A stretch of DNA of 64,000 nucleotides from Streptomyces cadmiisoli. GTDB taxonomy: Bacteria > Actinomycetota > Actinomycetes > Streptomycetales > Streptomycetaceae. The first letter of the stretch is position 1; each line of letters opens with the position of its first letter. The stretch lies in contig NZ_CP030073.1 in NCBI RefSeq assembly GCF_003261055.1, positions 2,728,001-2,792,000 on the forward strand, written 5' to 3'. The notes beneath the pieces are model-generated. The model had not been told where the DNA came from. It saw only the letters and a list, made by a program, of their open reading frames with translations, and did no database searches. This document shows positions 27,291-37,100 of this stretch, piece by piece. The position numbers and the translations under genes were made by a program.

Positions 27291-28913
27291 TCAGGCTTGA
27301 GCCGGGGCCGGGTCGCGCAGCCAGACGGCGGTGTCCTGGGGCAGGCGGCCCTGCTCGTCGAGGGGGCCGCTGCTGAGCAGGACGGTGCTGTGTGCGGGGA
27401 GTTCCACGGCCGTCCCGGACAGGTTGACCAGGCACTTCAGGCCGTCGCTGCGCTCGAAGGCGAGGACACCGGCGGGGGCGGGCAGCCAGGCCAGCGGGCC
27501 GTCGCCGAATCCTGGTGCGGTGCGGCGCAGCCGAAGCGCCTCGCGGTAGAGCGCGTACATCGAGGTGGGGTCGGTGGCCTGGCGGTCGGCCGCGTAGGAG
27601 GCCCAGTCCTCGGGCTGCGGCAGCCACGGTTCCGTCTCGGATCCGAAGCCGCAGTAGGGCGCGTCGGCGATCCAGGGCATCGGTACGCGGCAGCCGTCGC
27701 GGCCCGGATCGATGCCGCCGGAGCGGAAGTGCATGGGGTCCTGGATGCGGTCGAGGGGGATGTCGGCCTCGGGCAGGCCTAGTTCCTCGCCCTGGTACAG
27801 GTAGACCGATCCGGGCAGTGCCAGCGTGAGCAGGGCGGCGGCACGGGCCCGGCGGGTGCCGAGGGTGAGGTCGGTCGGGGTTCCGAAGGTCTTCGCGGCG
27901 AAGTCGAAGCCGGTGTCGCGGCGGCCGTACCGGGTGACGGTGCGCGTCACGTCGTGGTTGCACAGGACCCAGGTCGCCGGGGCGCCGACAGGGGCGTGCT
28001 CGGCGAGCGTGTCGTCGACGGCGCGGCGCAGCCGGTCCGGGTCCCAGGGGCACGTCATGAAGCTGAAGTTGAACGCGGTGTGGAGTTCGTCGGGCCGCAG
28101 GTAGCGGGCGAAGCGTTCGGCGTCGGGCAGCCAGACCTCGCCGACGAAGACGGCGCCGTAGGTGTCGGCGATCGACCGCCACGAGCGGTAGATGTCGTGC
28201 AGTTCGTCCTGGTCGATGAAGGGGTTGGGGTCGGCGCCCTCCTCGAAGTCGGGGAGGGCGGGGTCCTTGGCGAGCAGGGCCGCGGAGTCGATGCGTACGC
28301 CGGCGACGCCGCGTTCGAACCAGAAGCGCAGGACGTCCTCGTGTTCCCGGCGGACGGCGGGGTGGGCCCAGTTGAGGTCGGGCTGTTCGGGCGTGAAGAG
28401 GTGGAGGTACCACTCGCCGTCGGGCACTCGGGTCCAGGTCGGGCCGGAGAACTGGGACGGCCAGTCGTTGGGGGGCAGTTCGCCGTTCTCGCCGCGGCCG
28501 GGGCGGAAGTGGAAGAGGCCGCGCTCCGGGCTGCCGGGCCCGGCGGCGAGGGCCGACTGGAACCAGGCGTGCTGGTCGGAGACGTGGTTGGGCACGATGT
28601 CGACGATGGTGCGGATCCCGAGGTCGCGGGCCTCGGCGATCAGCTTCTCGGCGTCGGCGAGGGTGCCGAAGGCGGGGTCGATGGTGCGGTAGTCGGCCAC
28701 GTCGTAGCCGCCGTCGACCAGTGGCGAGAGGTACCACGGGGTGAACCAGATGGCGTCTACGCCCAGTTCGGCGAGGTACGGCAGTCGTGCCCGGACGCCC
28801 GCGAGGTCCCCGGTGCCGTCGCCGTCGGCGTCGGCGAAACTGCGTGGGTACACCTGGTAGATGACGGCGTCGCGCCACCAGTCGTCGGTGCGGTGCGGGA
28901 TGGGGGCTGCCAC
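27291..28913 (-). CDS. GH13 alpha-glucosidase
   Basis: This 540-residue cytoplasmic enzyme (no signal peptide) hydrolyses alpha-glucosidic bonds in short oligosaccharides. It has the TIM-barrel start 'DAVIYQVYPRSFADADGDGTGDLAGVRARLPYLAELGVDAIWFTPWYLSP', the region 'DIVPNHVS', the nucleophile Asp in 'GVRIDSAALL', the acid/base Glu in 'VFVGEVWLPD' and the transition-state Asp in 'LCNHDVTR'. GTG 28913 has AAAGGA upstream. It is the last gene of the SBP-permease-permease operon, so it should break down whatever the importer brings in. Linkage preference cannot be read from the sequence; a maltose/trehalose role is the main alternative to alpha-1,3-linked sugars. Confidence 0.92.
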   Translation of the reverse strand: MAAPIPHRTDDWWRDAVIYQVYPRSFADADGDGTGDLAGVRARLPYLAELGVDAIWFTPWYLSPLVDGGYDVADYRTIDPAFGTLADAEKLIAEARDLGIRTIVDIVPNHVSDQHAWFQSALAAGPGSPERGLFHFRPGRGENGELPPNDWPSQFSGPTWTRVPDGEWYLHLFTPEQPDLNWAHPAVRREHEDVLRFWFERGVAGVRIDSAALLAKDPALPDFEEGADPNPFIDQDELHDIYRSWRSIADTYGAVFVGEVWLPDAERFARYLRPDELHTAFNFSFMTCPWDPDRLRRAVDDTLAEHAPVGAPATWVLCNHDVTRTVTRYGRRDTGFDFAAKTFGTPTDLTLGTRRARAAALLTLALPGSVYLYQGEELGLPEADIPLDRIQDPMHFRSGGIDPGRDGCRVPMPWIADAPYCGFGSETEPWLPQPEDWASYAADRQATDPTSMYALYREALRLRRTAPGFGDGPLAWLPAPAGVLAFERSDGLKCLVNLSGTAVELPAHSTVLLSSGPLDEQGRLPQDTAVWLRDPAPAQA

Positions 28914-29031
28914 GTGACGGTCCTTTCGGGCAGAGTGGATCTTCGCCGCCGGCCGGACAGCGGGGCGTCGGACGTGCCGACGGCGAAGGCTGGGGATGGA
29001 GCGGAGCGGGAGGAGGCGGGACCCGGGGCGC

Positions 29032-29907
29032 TCAGCCCTTGAGTCCGCCCGCGGTAAGGCCGCTCATGATGTTGCGCTGGAAGATCAGGAAGATCAGCAG
29101 CGTCGGCAGCGACGCGATGGTGAGGGCGGCGATCAGCACGTTGACGGGCACTCCGTTGGAGAGCGAGTAGATGCCGACGTTGAGGGTCTGCTTGGCCGGG
29201 TCGGGCAGGGTGAGCATCGGCCAGAGGAAGTCCTTCCAGACGCCGACGATCGCGAAGATCGACACCACGCCGAGGATCGGCCGGGAGATCGGCAGCACGA
29301 TCGACCACAGCGTGCGCAGCGGGCTCGCGCCGTCCATCGCCGCGGCGTCCAGGAGTTCCTTGGGAATCGAGTCGAAGAAGCGCTTCAGCAGGAAGATGTT
29401 GAAGGCGTTCGTGACCGACGGGAGCCAGATCGCCCAGGGTGTGTTCAGCAGGTTGCGTTCGAAGATCGGCACGTCGAGCACGGTCAGGTACTGCGGCACG
29501 ACGAGCACGGTCGCGGGGATCATCAAGGTCGCCAGCATCATGCCGAGGATGGCCTTGCCGAGGACCGGGCGGAGCCTGGAGAGGGAGTAGGCGGCCGCCA
29601 CGTCGAGGACGAGTTGGAAGGCCAGGGCTCCGAAGGCGTAGTACAGGGTGTTGAAGAGGAGTCCGGACAGGTCCATGACGTCCCAGGCCCTGGTGTAGTT
29701 GGCCGGTTCGAACGATCCGGGGACCAGGGTCGGCGGGGTCTGGATGACCTCCTGGGCGTCCTTGAAGCCGCTGGAGATCATCCAGTAGAGCGGGCCGAGG
29801 AAGACGAGGGTGAATCCGCCGACGACGACGGCGAACGTCACCCAGTAGACGGCCTTGCCGCGGGGCCTGGCGAGCTGGGCCGGCGATATGAGCGTGCGTG
29901 TGGACAT
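29032..29907 (-). CDS. Carbohydrate ABC transporter permease (MalG type)
   Basis: This 291-residue inner membrane protein has six predicted membrane segments. The cytoplasmic coupling (EAA) loop reads 'ELLDAAAMDGASPLRTLWSIVLPISRPILGVV', typical of the CUT1 MalG/LacG group. It ends with 'IFQRNIMSGLTAGGLKG', the family's usual C-terminus. ATG 29907 has GGGAGA upstream and starts 15 bp after the other permease gene. The ATPase is not encoded here; in Streptomyces the shared MsiK ATPase commonly serves such importers. Confidence 0.93.
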   Translation of the reverse strand: MSTRTLISPAQLARPRGKAVYWVTFAVVVGGFTLVFLGPLYWMISSGFKDAQEVIQTPPTLVPGSFEPANYTRAWDVMDLSGLLFNTLYYAFGALAFQLVLDVAAAYSLSRLRPVLGKAILGMMLATLMIPATVLVVPQYLTVLDVPIFERNLLNTPWAIWLPSVTNAFNIFLLKRFFDSIPKELLDAAAMDGASPLRTLWSIVLPISRPILGVVSIFAIVGVWKDFLWPMLTLPDPAKQTLNVGIYSLSNGVPVNVLIAALTIASLPTLLIFLIFQRNIMSGLTAGGLKG

Positions 29908-29922
29908 GCTGGTCTCCCGGTC

Positions 29923-30885
29923 CTACTCGTTCTCGGCGCGGCTGAGTTTGACGTACACCGCCGAGAATCCGGCGAGGATCACGAGCAGGAGCAGGCCGAG
30001 GGCCGCCGCGGCACCGTAGTTGTTGAAGTTGAAGGCGTATTGGTAGATCAGGTACACGACGGTCGTGGTGGAGCCTTCGGGTCCGGCGCCGCCCGTCAGC
30101 AGGAACGGTTCGACGAAGACCTGCATGGTGGCGATGATCTGCATCAGCAGCATCAGCGAGAGGATGAGCCGCGTCTGCGGGATCGTCACATGCCAGATCT
30201 TGCGGAACAGGCCCGCTCCGTCCAGCTCGGCCGCCTCGTAGAGCTCACCCGGGATGCCCTGGAGGGCGGCCAGGTAGATCAGGGCGGCGCCTCCCATGTT
30301 CATCCAGGTCGAGGCGATGACGACGGAGAGCATCGAGATGTCGGCGTCCTGGAGCCACTGCTGCTCTGGGAGTCCGAAGAAGCCGAAGAGTTCGTTGAGG
30401 AGTCCGTAGCCCGGGTCGTAGAGGTACTTGAACAGCAGGACGGCGGCGACCGGCGGGAGCATCACCGGCAGGTACACGAGCAGTCTGAGGTAGCCCTTGC
30501 CGTGCCGGAACTCGTTGATCACCACGGCGACGGCGAACGGCACGGCGAAGCCGAGGACCAGGGCGAGGACCGTGAACAGCAGGGTGTTGCGCCACGCCTG
30601 CCAGAACGCCGGGTCGTTGAAGACGGTTCTCAGGTTGTCCAGGCCCACCCACGAGACCTCGCCGCCCTCGGTCTTCTGGAAGGCCAACAGGAACTCCCTG
30701 ACCATCGGGTACCAGGAGAAGAAGGCGAAGCACAGCACCGCGCCGACGAGGAAGCCGTGGGCGGTGAGGTTGCGGCGCAGGCTCTTGGCGAAGGGGCTGC
30801 CGGGCGATGCGTCGCCCGCGGCGCGCGGCGGAGTGCGGCGGCTGCTCTCCGCCTTGCTCGGGGTCAGGCTCGGGGCCGACATCAT
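29923..30885 (-). CDS. Carbohydrate ABC transporter permease (MalF type)
   Basis: This 320-residue protein has a roughly 35-residue polar N-terminus and six membrane segments. The EAA loop is 'GIPGELYEAAELDGAGLFRKIWHVTIPQTRLILSLMLLMQIIA'. 'STWMNMGGAALIYLAALQ' precedes it, as in CUT1 transporters. It partners the MalG-type permease to form the channel. The start ATG at 30885 (or the adjacent one at 30882) follows GAGGAG. Confidence 0.93.
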   Translation of the reverse strand: MMSAPSLTPSKAESSRRTPPRAAGDASPGSPFAKSLRRNLTAHGFLVGAVLCFAFFSWYPMVREFLLAFQKTEGGEVSWVGLDNLRTVFNDPAFWQAWRNTLLFTVLALVLGFAVPFAVAVVINEFRHGKGYLRLLVYLPVMLPPVAAVLLFKYLYDPGYGLLNELFGFFGLPEQQWLQDADISMLSVVIASTWMNMGGAALIYLAALQGIPGELYEAAELDGAGLFRKIWHVTIPQTRLILSLMLLMQIIATMQVFVEPFLLTGGAGPEGSTTTVVYLIYQYAFNFNNYGAAAALGLLLLVILAGFSAVYVKLSRAENE

Positions 30886-31009
30886 TGCTCCTCGGTGCAG
30901 GTCTACCGGTTGCCTCCCCGCTCCCGGCGGAGCGGGGTTCGTGGTCCGTGCCGGGTGACGGGCCGAACGCCGGGGACGGGGCTGGAGCCCGTCCCCGGCG
31001 CGGCGTCCG

Positions 31010-32425
31010 TCACTGCGTGGCGAGAACCTGGTTGACCTGCTGTTCGGCGGTGGAGAGCAACTTGTCGATGTCGGCGTCCTTGTTGGTGAGGATGCCGGAC
31101 ATCACGTTGTCCAGGATCTTGTAGACCTCCTGGGCCTTCGGCGGCTCGGCCTTGCCGGGGACGGGGTTGTCCATGAAGGCCTTGAAGTTCTCGACCGGCA
31201 TCGTGGCGTGCTCGGTCCGGGCGGCGTCGTCCGCCGTCTTGGACTCGTTCAGCCAGAAGTTGGGCTGCGGGATGCCGACCGGCAGGCCGTCGGCCTTGGT
31301 GCGCGCCCAGTCGAACTGGCCCTTGCCGACGGTGAGGTTCTTGAAGTTGAGCCAGGCGACGGCCGCCTTGATCTTGTCCGGGGAAATCCCCTTCTTGATC
31401 ATGTAGTTGTTGCCGCCGGCGAGGGTGCTCTGCTCGCCCGGGATCGGCCCCATGCCGAAGTTCTGGTACTTGGCGCCGAGTTGCTGGACCATGTACGCGA
31501 TGTCGTCGGGCGCGGCAAGGAACATGCCGAGCTTGTCGGTGGCGATCTGCTTCTGCAGGTCGCCCCACTTCAGCAGCTGGGTCTTGCCCATGCTGTTGTC
31601 GTCCCACCGCATCGCGTACAGGTTCTCGGCGACCTGCTTGCCCAACTCGTTGTTGAACGCCGCCTTCTGGCCGCTCTCGTCGACGACGTCGCCTCCGAGG
31701 CTGTACATCTGCGCGGTGAAGTGCCATCCGCCGGTGTTGCCTGCGCTGTACTCGCCGAAGCCGGCGATGCCGTTGCCGAGGCCGGCGATCTTCTTGGCCG
31801 CGGCGCGGACGTCCTCCCACGTGCTCGGCGGCGCGTCGGAGTCGAGTCCCGCCTGCTCGAACAGCTTGCGGTTGATCAGCAGGCCCATCGTGTAGTTGCT
31901 GGTGGGCAGGCCGTACAGCTTGCCGTCCTGCTTGAGCGAGGCGAGGACGTTCGGGTCGATGTCCTTCAGCCTCGGCACCGTCTTGTCGTTGACGTACGCG
32001 CTGATGTCCTCGGCGCCGGCGTTGTCCAGCACCTGGGGCAGGTCGGTGAAGTACGTGTAGAACACGTCGGGCTGGGACTTGGCCTTCAACATGGCCGTGA
32101 ACCGCGCGGGTTCCAGACACTGACCAGGTGTGGAGCGGCCCTCGATGGTGACGTTCGGGTACTTCTTGTTGAACTCCGCGACGTCCTGCTTCCACTCCTT
32201 CAGCTCGGCCGCCTTCGCCGTGGGGGGCATGCAGTCGATGGTGATCGTGACCTTGGTCTTCGGGTCCAGCGGTGCAGCGGGGTTCGACGACCCGCTGTTG
32301 TTGGATCCGGAGTCGTCGTCGTCGCTGCTGCTGGTGCCGCAGGCCACCAGTGCGGTGAGCGAGAGAGCGGAGACGACGGTCAGGGCGCCGACACGGCGGA
32401 CACGGCGGAACCGAGCACTTCTCAT
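31010..32425 (-). CDS. Extracellular sugar-binding lipoprotein of CUT1 ABC transporter
   Basis: This 471-residue lipoprotein captures an oligosaccharide outside the membrane. Residues 1-27 are a signal peptide with Arg-rich start and lipobox ending 'LTALVAC'. A Ser/Asp/Asn linker follows, then a SBP_bac_1 fold: 'KVTITIDCMPP', 'FNKKYPNVTIEGRSTPG', 'QPDVFYTYFTDLPQVL', 'GKLYGLPTSNYTMGLLINRKLFEQAGLD'. The frame is open 48 codons upstream, but ATG 32425 gives a proper lipoprotein signal. It heads the operon with two permeases and a GH13 enzyme. A 10-bp hairpin lies 31 bp before the start. Confidence 0.92.
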   Translation of the reverse strand: MRSARFRRVRRVGALTVVSALSLTALVACGTSSSDDDDSGSNNSGSSNPAAPLDPKTKVTITIDCMPPTAKAAELKEWKQDVAEFNKKYPNVTIEGRSTPGQCLEPARFTAMLKAKSQPDVFYTYFTDLPQVLDNAGAEDISAYVNDKTVPRLKDIDPNVLASLKQDGKLYGLPTSNYTMGLLINRKLFEQAGLDSDAPPSTWEDVRAAAKKIAGLGNGIAGFGEYSAGNTGGWHFTAQMYSLGGDVVDESGQKAAFNNELGKQVAENLYAMRWDDNSMGKTQLLKWGDLQKQIATDKLGMFLAAPDDIAYMVQQLGAKYQNFGMGPIPGEQSTLAGGNNYMIKKGISPDKIKAAVAWLNFKNLTVGKGQFDWARTKADGLPVGIPQPNFWLNESKTADDAARTEHATMPVENFKAFMDNPVPGKAEPPKAQEVYKILDNVMSGILTNKDADIDKLLSTAEQQVNQVLATQ

Positions 32426-32455
32426 GGGTGGACCCCTTCGGGCATGAACGTGGAA

Positions 32456-32487
32456 GGCGCCCCACCGCCGATGCGTTGTGGGGCGCC
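32456..32487. promoter_or_regulatory. Inverted repeat in the leader of the sugar-binding protein gene
   Basis: GGCGCCCCAC and GTGGGGCGCC are perfect 10-bp arms separated by 12 bases, 31-62 bp upstream of the start codon. It could be an operator or a leader-RNA hairpin. Confidence 0.5.
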
Positions 32488-32515
32488 GCTCACTCAACCA
32501 CCGTGAACAAGTGAA

Positions 32516-32542
32516 CGCAATATCTCGCGCTGATTTCGCAAT
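32516..32542 (-). promoter_or_regulatory. Element shared with the glucanase promoter (copy 1)
   Basis: The reverse strand begins ATTGCGAAATCAGCGCGAGA and ends ATTGCG. About 20 of 25 aligned positions match the element at 37755-37781. It lies 91-117 bp upstream of the sugar-binding protein start. Confidence 0.45.
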
Positions 32543-32875
32543 TGCTTGACAGAGATTCGCGGACGGCATGCAGGATCCACGTCAGGGATACGACGGAAAC
32601 GAAGGGAGAGCTTCCGCGGCGAACGCCGGGAGGGTGCACGATCAGGTCACGTCATGCGGTGACTTGCCGTGCGGTGTCATGGCTTGGTGCGCGGCGCCGT
32701 TGCGCGTGGGGCCGTGGCGGGTACCGGGTGCGCCATCCCATCGCGCGCAGGGCTGTGGCGTGCGGTGCCGTGCCGGCGCGCGTGGGGCCGTGCGTGGCCT
32801 GCGGTGACTCACCATGACGCGCCGCGCGGGCCGACCCGCGCCGCACCGTACCGACCGACCTGCGCCGCACCGTGT

Positions 32876-33010
32876 CGCGCAATGCCGTACCGCGCAATGT
32901 CGCGCCGCGCAGTGCCGCGCCATTCCGTGCCGCGCCATTCCGTGCCGCGCCATTCCGTGCCGCGCCATTCCGTGCCGCGCCATTCCGTGCCGCGCCATTC
33001 CGTGCCGTAC
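32876..33010. repeat. 15-bp tandem repeat array (about 9 units)
   Basis: Units of CATTCCGTGCCGCGC run from 32921 to 33010: five identical copies plus one ending CGTAC. Three degenerate units precede them from 32876. Each unit is itself three pentamers of CGYGC type, and weaker pentamer periodicity extends left to about 32861. On the reverse strand each unit reads Met-Ala-Arg-His-Gly without stops. The wider gap (32543-33047) has no supported gene. Confidence 0.9.
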
Positions 33011-33047
33011 CGTGCCCGGTCGCTCCGCCCGGAGGGGGACGCCCCGC

Positions 33048-34058
33048 TCAGGCCGTCTGCGGAAGGGCCGCCTGAGCGGTGGATCCCCGAACGACCAGCT
33101 CCGGTTCGAACAGCAGCTCGCTGTGCGGTACGTCGTTGCCCTGGATCTGGGCGCAGAGCAGCTCGACGGCCGCGCGCCCCATCGCCTCGATCGGCTGCCG
33201 TACGGTCGTCAGCGGCGGCTCGGTGCAGGTCATGAAGGCGGAGTCGTCGTACCCCACGACGGAGACGTCCTGCGGCACCCGCAGACCCCGTCGGCGCACC
33301 GCCCGCACCGCGCCCAGCGCCAGGGGGTCGCTCGCGCAGACGATCCCGGTCACGCCCCGGTCCAGCAGCTTCGACGCCGCCGCCTGGCCGCCTTCGAGGG
33401 AGAAGATCGACCGCTCCACGAACTCGTCCGCGAGCGCGCCGCCGGCGGCGTCCACGGCCGCGCGCAGCCGGCGCCGCGAGGGAATGTGGTCGGAGGGACC
33501 GAGGACGAGCCCGATCCTCTCGTGCCCCAGCGACACCAGATGCCGCCACGACTGCTCGACCGCAACGGCGTCGTCGCAGGCCACACAGGGAAAGTCGAGT
33601 CCGTCGATCGCCGCGTTCATCAGCACCACCGGGATACGGCGCTCGGCGAGCTGCCGGTAGTGCTCGTGCGGGGCGTCGGCCTGCGCGAACAGGCCGCCGG
33701 CGAAGACCACTCCGGACACCTGCTGCTGGAGCAGCAGTTCCACGTAGTCCGCCTCGGAGACGCCGCCCTTGGTCTGTGTGCACAGCACCGGGGTCAGCCC
33801 CTGCTGCGCCAACGCGCTGCCGATCACCTCGGCGAACGCCGGAAAGATCGGATTCTGGAGTTCCGGCAGGACGAGGCCCACCAGCCGCGCCCGCTCCCCG
33901 CGCAGCTGCGTGGGACGCTCGTACCCCAGCACGTCCAGCGCCGTCAGCACCGACTGCCGGGTCGCCTCCGACACACCCGGCTTGCCGTTGAGCACCCGGC
34001 TGACCGTGGCCTCGCTGACCCCAACCTTCTTCGCCACTTGAGCAAGTCGTCGTGTCAT
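33048..34058 (-). CDS. LacI-family transcriptional regulator
   Basis: This 336-residue sugar-responsive repressor has the N-terminal HTH 'RLAQVAKKVGVSEATVSRVLNGKPGVSEATRQSVLTALDVLGYER' (residues 4-48) with the hinge helix, and a periplasmic-binding-like effector domain ('VGLVLPELQNPIFPAFAEVIGSAL', 'VSGVVFAGG', 'ASDPLALGAVRAVRRRGLRVPQDVSVVGYDDSAF', 'LTTVRQP'). It lies between the glucanase gene and the transport operon, all leftward, so it most likely controls both. A 44-bp perfect inverted repeat ends 5 bp upstream of its start codon, implying autoregulation. Confidence 0.93.
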   Translation of the reverse strand: MTRRLAQVAKKVGVSEATVSRVLNGKPGVSEATRQSVLTALDVLGYERPTQLRGERARLVGLVLPELQNPIFPAFAEVIGSALAQQGLTPVLCTQTKGGVSEADYVELLLQQQVSGVVFAGGLFAQADAPHEHYRQLAERRIPVVLMNAAIDGLDFPCVACDDAVAVEQSWRHLVSLGHERIGLVLGPSDHIPSRRRLRAAVDAAGGALADEFVERSIFSLEGGQAAASKLLDRGVTGIVCASDPLALGAVRAVRRRGLRVPQDVSVVGYDDSAFMTCTEPPLTTVRQPIEAMGRAAVELLCAQIQGNDVPHSELLFEPELVVRGSTAQAALPQTA

Positions 34059-34062
34059 GGAC

Positions 34063-34106
34063 GCAAGCGTAGCGCAAGCGCCGCAAGGCGCTTGCGCTAC
34101 GCTTGC
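34063..34106. promoter_or_regulatory. 44-bp perfect inverted repeat at the lacI-type start
   Basis: Left arm GCAAGCGTAGCGCAAGCGCC and right arm GGCGCTTGCGCTACGCTTGC are perfect complements around GCAA. Each arm holds two GCAAGCG-type half-sites. Position suggests an autoregulatory operator; it could also terminate transcripts from the glucanase gene, whose stop is 51 bp upstream. Confidence 0.8.
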
Positions 34107-34157
34107 CGTCCCGAGCCTGCCGGGGTCACCGGCCGGCCGCGGCCCGCTGGGACCGGG

Positions 34158-37100
34158 TCAGTCGCGAGGCGTCTGCCGTGGCGCGCGCTGCACCGACGCC
34201 CCGTTCACGGACCCGTTGATCACGAACTGCGAGCCCGGTTCGATCAAGACGTCGCCCTGCGCCGAGTTCGTCACGGTCACGCCGGTCAGGGTCGCGCTGC
34301 CGCGAGCCCCGCTCATGGCGAGGATCCCGGACCCGTTGTTCGACTTGTCGATGGTCACGTTCCTGATCTGGACGCCCGGCATCGCGCCGCCGCCCGTCTT
34401 GAACTGGATGCCGTCGTAGGTCGAGTCGTGGATGTCCGTGTCGCGGATCGTGACACCGGGGATGTCCTGGCCCTGCGCGAACAAGGTGATCGCGCCGAAC
34501 TCCTGCGCCTCTCCCCAGAACGCTCCGCCCGTGCGGTACAGGCCGTTGTTCGCGATCAGGGTCTGGCCCGAGAAGGGCAGCGGATCATGGTCGGTGGCCA
34601 GCATGATCCCCGGGTAGTTCATGGTGTCGGAGATCAGGTTGTTCTCGATCGTGTTGCCGTAGCCGCCGTAGACCGCGATGCCGTTGGCCCGCCAGGGCAG
34701 TTGGATGGTGTTGTTGCGGAAGTGGTTGTCGTGGCCGATGTCGACCGAGGTGTCCTTCACGTACCGGCTGGCCCAGACGGCGAGCGCGTCGTCGCCCGTG
34801 TTGCGGAAGGAGGAGTTGAACACGGTCGAGTTGCGGGTGCCGTTGGCGAAGTTGACGCCGTCGGCGTAGGTGTTGCGGATCCGGACGCCGTTGAACTCGA
34901 CCCGGTCCCCGGGGCCCCACAGGTCGGGGATGTTGGAGTAGTCGCGGCCGACCCAGGCACCGACGTTGGCGTGCTCGATCCACACGTTGGTGATCTTGGT
35001 GTCCTTGCCGAAGCGGCCGTTCAGCGCGACACCGCCCTCCGCGTTGCCGTCACCGCCGCGGATGGTCCCGGAGCCGAAGATCGCGATGTCGGAGATCTTG
35101 GTGTTGTCGTCGATGTCGAAGCCGAAGTTGCCCTCGTGCGGGTGGTTGATGCCGCCGGCCTGGTGCGGCGGGACGAGCGAGTAGAGCTGGGCGTGCCACA
35201 TGCCGGCGCCGCGGATGGTCACGTCCCGGATGCCCACCTGGTTGTACTGGCCCCGGTCGAGCGGGTCGTCGGTGAGGATCTTCTTCTCCTGGCGCCACTG
35301 GCCGGCCGGGATCCACACGCAGGGGATCTCGCCCCGCTGGTCGGCGGTGACGGCGCGCTGGATCGCGTCCGCGTCGTCGATGCCGTCGTTGGGCACGGCT
35401 CCGTAGGTGGTGATGGAGACGCACTGGTCGGGCTTGGCCGCCGGAGGCGCGACCTGCTCCAGGTCTACGAGGTCGATGATGTAGAAGGCGGCGTCGTCAC
35501 CGGCGTCGCGCTGCAGACGGAACTTCGTGCCCTGGGGGTAGGTCTCGGTCAGCAGGGCGTGGGACTCGTCGAACAGCCGCCGCGCGTCGCCGCCGGGACG
35601 GTTGGTCAGGCCCTCCGGGTCGTCGGTCGTGCCGTAGAGCCAGCTGTGCTTGGACGACAGGTTCAGTTTGCGGACGAAGGTGCCGTCCGCGTAGAGGCTC
35701 AGGGTCGCCTCGCGGCCGCCGCCGCCCGCCGCGTCCGGGATCGAGTTCCGCACGACGATCGAGTTCGAGGGCGCGGTGGAGGTGAACTCCACGTACTGGC
35801 CCGTGGAGTCGAGGCGCACCGCCTGGCGGCCGGAGGACTCGGTGGCGAAGTTGGTGTGTCCGAAGGTGCGCTCGGCGTCCGTCCTCAGCAGGGTGCCGTT
35901 GTGGCGGCCCTCCTCCGCCTCGTGCTCGACGTACGGCACGGCGGCGCCGCGTCCGACGACCAGGGAACGGGCGAAGGTGTTGTTGTCCTCGTTGGTCTCG
36001 TCGACGACGTCGGTGGCGTCGGCCGTGCCGGTGAGGGTGGCTCCACCGCTGGTGGCGGTCCAGCTGCCGTTGACGGCCACCGTGGCCGAGCCGCCGGCGG
36101 GGACGGCGCCGGTGGTGCCGTTCAGGGTCGTGCCGCCGACGGTGAGCCGGGTGACGGACCCGGCGGGTACGGCGCTCGTGCCGCGGTTGTGCACGGCGAC
36201 GGTGAAGGTGACCGTGGCGCCGACGGCCGGGCTGGCCGGGTTGGAGGTGATGCCGGTGACCTCCAGGTCCGGTCCGGGCGCCTGGCCCACGACCAGCCGT
36301 GAGGCCGCGTTGCGGCTGTTGTTGGTGTTGTCGAGTTCGGCGACGGTGTCCGTCGGGTCGACGACGGCGGAGACGGAGTAGCTGCCCATGGGCCGCTTGC
36401 CGACCGCGACCGGCACCTTCACCGAGGCGCCCGCGGCGAGGGCACCGACGGCGGCGCTGCCGGCGGCCGCGCCCTCGAGGCTGACGTTCACCGTGGTCGC
36501 CGGCGAGGCGGCGCTGCCCGCGTTGCGGACGGTCGCCTCGACGGTGACGTCGTCCGTCTCGGACGGCGACGCGGGCGACCACGTCAGATCCGTCACGGTC
36601 AGGTCGGGAGCGGGCGCCGCGGTGCCGACGACCTCGAACTCCGCGATCTGTCCCCCGCCGGCGCCGGAGTTGCCGAAGAACTGGAGGCGTACGTCCGCGT
36701 AGCGGCCGGTGACCGGGATGGTCACCGTGTTCCGGCCGGTCGCCGGGTTGAAGGTGTAGTCGGCCCGGTCCTTCAGCGAGGTGAAGGACGACGCGCCCGC
36801 CTGCCGCCCCAGGACCTGGATGTTCTGCGTCCGGGTGCTCCAGACGGGGTCGGGGTTCAGCTTGAGGACGACTCCGGTCAGGTCGGCGTCGGCGCCCAGC
36901 CGCACGGTCAGCGTCGACGACTGGCCGCTCGCCTCCCAGTAGCTGGTGGTACTGCCGTCGTTGGCGTTGGACGCGACGTAGTTCTGGGTGGTCGACGACG
37001 CCTCGATCGGCTTGCGCAGGGCCAGGTTGGTGCCGGTGGGCGGCGGATCGCCGGGATCCTCGCCGCCGCCGGTTCCGTAGACCTCCAGCTCGGACAGCTG

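Noticed and set aside
32642..32998. Leftward 118-codon frame starting with repeated Met-Ala-Arg-His-Gly
   Set aside because: Product of the tandem repeat; no ribosome binding site stronger than GGA and no conserved part after the repeat. Kept only as a repeat finding.
32876..33010. CRISPR-like array
   Set aside because: Units are contiguous 15-mers without spacers, and no cas genes are present.
32814..36302. 1162-codon rightward frame
   Set aside because: Antisense to the lacI-type and glucanase genes; its start is only the tandem repeat read in another frame.
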